Origin: an uncultured Verrucomicrobiae bacterium
GTDB taxonomy: Bacteria > Verrucomicrobiota > Verrucomicrobiia > Palsa-1439
Assembly: GCA_937927265.1 (NCBI GenBank)
Contig: CALBCO010000150.1
Span: forward strand, 1 to 9,272
Length of the DNA: 9,272 bases
Reading direction: 5' to 3'
The notes under the pieces were generated by a model, which saw nothing but the letters and a program-made list of their open reading frames with translations, was not told the DNA's origin and ran no database searches. Positions 6,245 through 9,272 of this stretch are shown here, one piece after another (positions within the stretch are counted from its first letter, which is position 1; each line of letters starts with the position of its first letter). The translations under genes were made by a program, and so were the position numbers.

Positions 6245-6978
6245 GCGTGAAATTCTCCTCGAACCGGCTCGACGCATCGGGCGCGAATCATGCGCCGGAA
6301 CCGCAGCCAGTTTGCCCGTTTGGCCAGATTGCGCAAGGGTTTTGGCGTCACCCGCCGCACCGCCGGTGCCGTCTCGGCCCGCACCGCCGCGTCGCGCGCG
6401 TGCAACGCCGACAAATCCGCCGTCGGCCCAAACAACCTCCGCGGCGCGCTCCGCAACATCGCCGGCGTCAGTTCCGCGACGTCAAACTCCACACAACACC
6501 GCCCCACATCCACGCCGTAATGGGCGTCGCTGCCGGCCAACATCGGGATGCGGTGTTCTTTGGCCCACGCGGCGACGGCCCGGTTGTGTTCCGGTGATTC
6601 ATAACCGCTGCACGTCTCGACGGCGTCGGCGTCAATCAAACCGAGACCGGATTTTGGATTGAGCGGATGCGGCACAAGGACGAAACCGCCTTGGGCGTGA
6701 ATCTCGGCCACTGCCTCGGCAAACTCGCGCGCCTTGACCGGCTGCGACAGGAACAGCCCGATGATGTGCCGGCCACCTTTGAGCGTCACTTCGCAGCCGA
6801 CGATCACTTGCACCTGCCGGCTGATGTCGCGAGCGCGCAGCGCGCCTTCGATGGTGTCGTGGTCGGTAATGGCCAGATGGGTCAGTTCCCGGCGGGCGGC
6901 AGTTTCCAACACTGCGCGCACCGATGCAAAACAGTCGTGCGAGTACTCGGTGTGACAATGAAAATCAGCGCGGAGCAT
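6241..6978 (-). CDS. PHP-domain metal-dependent phosphoesterase
   Basis: The 245-residue product carries the full PHP metal-site set: DFHCHTEYSHD (H7, H9), ITDHDT (D39, H40), GCEVT (E63), VPHPLN (H104) and AGSDAHYG (D151, H153). PHP enzymes hydrolyse phosphate esters with two or three metal ions. Relatives include histidinol-phosphatase, TrpH/YciV-type nucleases and capsule-locus phosphatases; the overall look is of the short TrpH-like group. The last 40 residues form a very basic Arg/Lys-rich tail that is not part of the PHP fold. ATG 6978 is preferred to TTG 6984, as the first conserved strand begins just after it. It overlaps the ligase gene by 14 bases and the aminotransferase by four, so it lies in the middle of a coupled operon. 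Pairing with a HisC-type enzyme suggests a phosphorylated small-molecule substrate rather than nucleic acid, but this is inference. Confidence 0.88.
   Translation of the reverse strand: MLRADFHCHTEYSHDCFASVRAVLETAARRELTHLAITDHDTIEGALRARDISRQVQVIVGCEVTLKGGRHIIGLFLSQPVKAREFAEAVAEIHAQGGFVLVPHPLNPKSGLGLIDADAVETCSGYESPEHNRAVAAWAKEHRIPMLAGSDAHYGVDVGRCCVEFDVAELTPAMLRSAPRRLFGPTADLSALHARDAAVRAETAPAVRRVTPKPLRNLAKRANWLRFRRMIRARCVEPVRGEFHA
6255..6260 (-). promoter_or_regulatory. Shine-Dalgarno site for the aminotransferase gene
   Basis: GAGGAG on the minus strand stands ten bases before the ATG at 6244, inside the 3' end of the PHP gene. It decides the aminotransferase start against an upstream in-frame start at 6277. 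Confidence 0.6.
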
Positions 6979-8320
6979 GGGCAATCACCGTGCGGACTTT
7001 GCCGCTGGGCTCGGGTTTGATTTCGTCCACGATGGCGAACTCGACGGCCACCGTCTCGCCGAGGAAGCGGTGGAGTTTCTGGCGCAGCCCGGTCAGTTCC
7101 ACATCGGTCAACTCGCGGGTCGGCACGAGCCGGACGGTCACGGCGTTGGGCGCGGTTTGGACGACTTGGAACTGCCGGATTTGGCCGTGGGTCTCGAACA
7201 ACGTGTAGAACCGGACCGGCGGGATGAACTTACCTTCGCCGGTCACGATGAGGTCGTCGCTGCGGCCGAGGATGCCGCCGATGACCGGCAGGCCGCGTCC
7301 GCACGGGCACGGTTTCGCCGCCGGCAGGGCGAGATCGCCGAGGTCGTACCGGATGAGCGGCATGGCGTGGTTGATCAGCCCGGTGCCGATCATCCGGTAC
7401 ACGGTTGATGTCACAGCAGGTCGGTGAGACGCCGACTCTTCCATGAGGACATCGTCACGGTGCTTCATGCAAGCGCCCCCTCGCTCGGTGTCTGCAACCG
7501 GCACGAGTTCGAGAATGCCGCCTTCGGCGTTGACGTGGTAGGCGCCGCGTTGTTCGCATTGGCAGGCGGTGACAACGCGTTCGTTGGTGCCCCACCAGTC
7601 GAAGACGGGACATTGCAACGTCCGCTCGATCACGGCGCGCATTTCCGACGACAACGTCTCGCTCGACGTGAGCACCGCGCGCGGCGTGTGCACGGCCAGC
7701 CCTTCGGCGGCGGCGAACTGGGCAAAAATGAAAATCGAGGACGGATACCCGCGCACAAACTGCGGTCGGTAGCGGTTGAACTGCTCGACATAACGGCGCA
7801 GGTTCGCCGGGGTCATGTCGTACACGCTGAAGAAAAGCGTCTGCGTATGCCGGTCCAGTTTCCAGAGCGGATCGTGTCGGGCGGCTGGGATGTAGCTGCG
7901 GAACGCGGCGATGCGGTCGCCCGTTCGGTAGCCTGCCCACCGCCAAAACCGAATCGAGTACGCCATCTCGTAGGCCTTCTGATCGGCGGTCAACAGAAAT
8001 CGGAGCGGTTTGCCGGTCGAACCGCTGGTGTGATCCTCGAACACGCCCGACCGGGGATGGTGCGGATTGCGAAATTGGTCGAGATGGGCGCGAACGGTTT
8101 CTTTGTGGAGAATCGGGATGTCTTTTAACTCGCTGTCTGGTCCGACACCGAGTGCCCGATAATACGGCACGCACGCGGCGACCTGTAGTAACGCGCGCAG
8201 TTTGCGGCGTTGGTCGGCAAGAATTTCGTCGGCGGACTTCCACTGCGACGCGCGCAGCCGGCTGCCATACAACCAGTAACCGCGGGCGTAGCGGTGCAAG
8301 ACGTGCGGTTGCTTACTCAT
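6965..8320 (-). CDS. CapK/phenylacetate-CoA-ligase-like adenylate-forming enzyme
   Basis: This 451-residue protein is of the ANL superfamily group often called CapK or PaaK-like, found in polysaccharide loci. The core motifs are HTSGSTGKP (97-105, ATP phosphate loop), RGYPSSIF (190-197), TSSETL (218-223), DWWGTNE (241-247, the Y-G-x-x-E position), LIRYDLGD (322-329, with the ribose-binding Asp), CPCGRGLP (338-345), LGRSDD (351-356), and SGKVR near the C-terminus with a likely catalytic Lys K441. The family activates a carboxylate as an acyl-adenylate and passes it to a thiol or amine; no acyl acceptor is identifiable here. The 280-312 segment is extra compared with what I expect before the RYDLGD motif and may be an in-frame insertion. 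The gene overlaps the glycosyltransferase by eight bases and the PHP gene by 14. No strong Shine-Dalgarno site is seen. Confidence 0.85.
   Translation of the reverse strand: MSKQPHVLHRYARGYWLYGSRLRASQWKSADEILADQRRKLRALLQVAACVPYYRALGVGPDSELKDIPILHKETVRAHLDQFRNPHHPRSGVFEDHTSGSTGKPLRFLLTADQKAYEMAYSIRFWRWAGYRTGDRIAAFRSYIPAARHDPLWKLDRHTQTLFFSVYDMTPANLRRYVEQFNRYRPQFVRGYPSSIFIFAQFAAAEGLAVHTPRAVLTSSETLSSEMRAVIERTLQCPVFDWWGTNERVVTACQCEQRGAYHVNAEGGILELVPVADTERGGACMKHRDDVLMEESASHRPAVTSTVYRMIGTGLINHAMPLIRYDLGDLALPAAKPCPCGRGLPVIGGILGRSDDLIVTGEGKFIPPVRFYTLFETHGQIRQFQVVQTAPNAVTVRLVPTRELTDVELTGLRQKLHRFLGETVAVEFAIVDEIKPEPSGKVRTVIAHAPR
7385..7480 (-). repeat. Probable in-frame insertion in the CapK-like ligase gene
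   Basis: Codons 281-312 (starting GACMKHRDDVLMEESASHR) interrupt the usual short turn between the strand ending ELVPVADTERG and the conserved TGLINHAMPLIRYDLGD. In relatives I expect only a few residues here, roughly a 'GE.G.V.VT' turn. The DNA contains small inverted repeats: GTCGG/CCGAC with a seven-base loop (7420-7436), and GCTT/AAGC around CATGC (near 7462). The reading frame stays open. The insertion is inferred by comparing with remembered family structure, and the exact edges are uncertain. Confidence 0.4.
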
Positions 8321-9110
8321 CGAATTTCCGCAGTCGTAACAGTTGGAGCAGTAACAATCCCATGAACCGCGGATTCAACAACAGGTACCGCCGCCAAAGC
8401 CGCCGGGGTTCTTGGAGCAACCGGTACAGCCATTCCAGCCCGATTCGTTGCATCCACAACGGTGCGCGCCGCACGATGCCCGCGTGAAAATCAATCGCCG
8501 CGCCCACTCCGATCATCACCGCTGCCAATTGCCCGCGATGCGCCGCCATCCATTTTTCCTGCTTGGGACAACCGAGGCTGACCAGTACAATCCGCGCACC
8601 GGCCTCGGTGAGTTGCCGGATATACGCCGCGTCTTCTTCGGGCCGGAGCGGCTGAAAGGGCGGTGTCAATGCGGCCGCAATCCGCAGGTTGGGAAACCGT
8701 TGCTGGGCAAACGCTCGGAATTTGCCGACACTCTCCGTTGTGCCACCGTACAATGCCACGGGGATTCGTTCGCGCTCGGCGGCCGCACAGACCGCCAACG
8801 TCAGTCCTGAGCCGTCCACGCGGGTCGCGTCGCGCACGCCGAGCCACCGCAACGCCCACACCAGCGGCATGCCGTCCGGCGTGACCAAGTCTGCGCTGTT
8901 GACCACCGCCCGAAACTCCGGCGCGTCATGCGCTTCCATGATCATGTGGACGTTGCAGACACAGACGCACCGCGACTCGCCTGCGCAGGCCCACTGGGCG
9001 ATGCGCGCGGCAGCGTCTGGATAGTTGGTGGCATCTACGCGAACCCCAAGAATCGCGCGGGATGCAACCGGCTCTGACAATGCTGCGAACATCGGTGATG
9101 TCTGTATCAT
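8313..9110 (-). CDS. WecG/TagA/CpsF-family glycosyltransferase
   Basis: The 265-residue product has the full GT26 pattern: ILGVRVD (20-26), CNVHMIMEAH (52-61, at the TxN position), DLVTPDGMPLVW (74-85, with D79 matching the catalytic-type Asp), RVDGSGL (97-103), LYGGTTES (120-127), VSLGCPKQEKWM (177-188), GVGAAIDFHAG (201-211), and the C-terminal amphipathic region RAPLWMQRIGLEWLYRL that binds the membrane in TagA. These enzymes move a sugar (ManNAc, ManNAcA or similar) from UDP onto a lipid-linked acceptor at the inner face of the membrane. It is the first gene of the coupled run and overlaps the ligase by eight bases. ATG 9110 is given as the conventional start. A second ATG at 9092 may be the real one, because a promoter-like -10 box covers the first ATG. 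Donor sugar unknown. Confidence 0.92.
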   Translation of the reverse strand: MIQTSPMFAALSEPVASRAILGVRVDATNYPDAAARIAQWACAGESRCVCVCNVHMIMEAHDAPEFRAVVNSADLVTPDGMPLVWALRWLGVRDATRVDGSGLTLAVCAAAERERIPVALYGGTTESVGKFRAFAQQRFPNLRIAAALTPPFQPLRPEEDAAYIRQLTEAGARIVLVSLGCPKQEKWMAAHRGQLAAVMIGVGAAIDFHAGIVRRAPLWMQRIGLEWLYRLLQEPRRLWRRYLLLNPRFMGLLLLQLLRLRKFDE

Positions 9111-9133
9111 AACCGCGCCCGCTCGCCTGTCGA
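9106..9133 (-). promoter_or_regulatory. Putative sigma70-type promoter of the four-gene operon
   Basis: On the minus strand TCGACA (9133-9128) and TATGAT (9111-9106) are separated by 16 bases; each differs from consensus at one position. The -10 box includes the ATG at 9110. If it is active, the transcript begins a few bases before the second in-frame ATG at 9092, making the message almost leaderless. Confidence 0.4.
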
Positions 9134-9191
9134 TAAGGAACCGGCGGGGGCTTGGCCCGAATCATTAGCGACCCGTTTCAAAGCCGGAAGT

Positions 9192-9213
9192 AGGGTGAAG
9201 CGCGAGGGTGAAG
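9192..9213 (+). repeat. Short direct repeat, two copies of AGGGTGAAG
   Basis: AGGGTGAAG occurs at 9192-9200 and 9205-9213 with a 13-base period. It lies upstream of the glycosyltransferase gene, in a stretch with no gene. Its role is unknown: it may be part of an intergenic repeat or an upstream protein-binding site. Confidence 0.4.
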
Positions 9214-9222
9214 AAAAGGGGC

Positions 9223-9261
9223 GCGGGCAGGATGCTCGCACTCGTGTGCCCGGCATGGGCA
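9223..9261. repeat. Two small palindromes in the right-hand intergenic region
   Basis: GCGGGCA/TGCTCGC around GGA (9223-9239, one G-T pair) and TGCCC/GGGCA around GGCAT (9247-9261) lie side by side. The layout resembles repetitive extragenic palindromes. The window ends soon after, so the full unit cannot be seen. The roughly 160 bases from 9111 to 9272 contain no supportable gene. Confidence 0.4.
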
Positions 9262-9272
9262 TGAACAAGTCA

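Noticed and set aside
5159..6978. Straight assignment as hisC plus histidinol-phosphatase of a histidine operon
   Set aside because: Both families match broadly, but no other histidine gene is present and the neighbours are polysaccharide genes, so the specific names are not supported.
7424..8128. Plus-strand open frame opposite the CapK-like ligase
   Set aside because: Shadow frame without motifs. The minus strand encodes a complete adenylating enzyme.
1..9272. CRISPR array, tRNA, rRNA or prophage genes
   Set aside because: No regularly spaced repeats, no cloverleaf-like or rRNA-like segment and no phage structural or integrase motifs were seen.

Overview
The window is a GC-rich (about 60% by eye) bacterial segment carrying part of a cell-surface polysaccharide locus. 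Six genes lie on the minus strand, and a two-gene toxin-antitoxin module on the plus strand sits between them. Transposase debris fills the left end. My best guess at the source is a Verrucomicrobiota/Planctomycetota-type bacterium. This rests on the GC-rich genes with few clear Shine-Dalgarno sites, the bi-domain oxidoreductase and CapK-like ligase, and palindromic repeats containing a GGACAGG/CCTGTCC hairpin that resemble repeats I associate with verrucomicrobial genomes. This is inference; no taxonomic marker is present.

Right to left, in the direction of transcription: about 160 bases with no gene but with direct and inverted repeats and a plausible sigma70-type promoter (9128-9133/9106-9111). 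Then comes a tightly overlapping four-gene run: WecG/TagA/CpsF glycosyltransferase (8313-9110), CapK/phenylacetate-CoA-ligase-like adenylating enzyme (6965-8320), PHP-domain phosphoesterase (6241-6978) and HisC-type PLP aminotransferase (5159-6244). The overlaps are 8, 14 and 4 nt, so translational coupling is likely. Next is a Phd-type antitoxin and VapC-type PIN toxin pair on the opposite strand (4536-5143). After it the minus-strand genes resume with an MDR + Gfo/Idh/MocA fusion ('bi-domain') oxidoreductase (2477-4435) and a nucleotide-sugar dehydrogenase (802-2463).

The left 750 bases hold a broken IS1380-like transposase (minus strand). At the very edge they also hold what looks like a fragment of an unrelated IS1182-like transposase (plus strand).

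Working model: the dehydrogenase makes a nucleotide-sugar uronic acid, the WecG enzyme transfers a sugar to a lipid-linked acceptor, and the aminotransferase, phosphoesterase and adenylating ligase could make and activate a small decorating group. The substrates cannot be read from sequence.

The most unusual signals are two apparent in-frame DNA insertions inside functional genes. One is a palindromic repeat coding for the interdomain linker of the bi-domain oxidoreductase (about 3345-3409). The other is an extra segment of about 30 residues inside the CapK-like ligase, just before its RYDLGD motif (about 7385-7480). Both look like repeats kept as coding sequence, similar in principle to Rickettsia palindromic elements.
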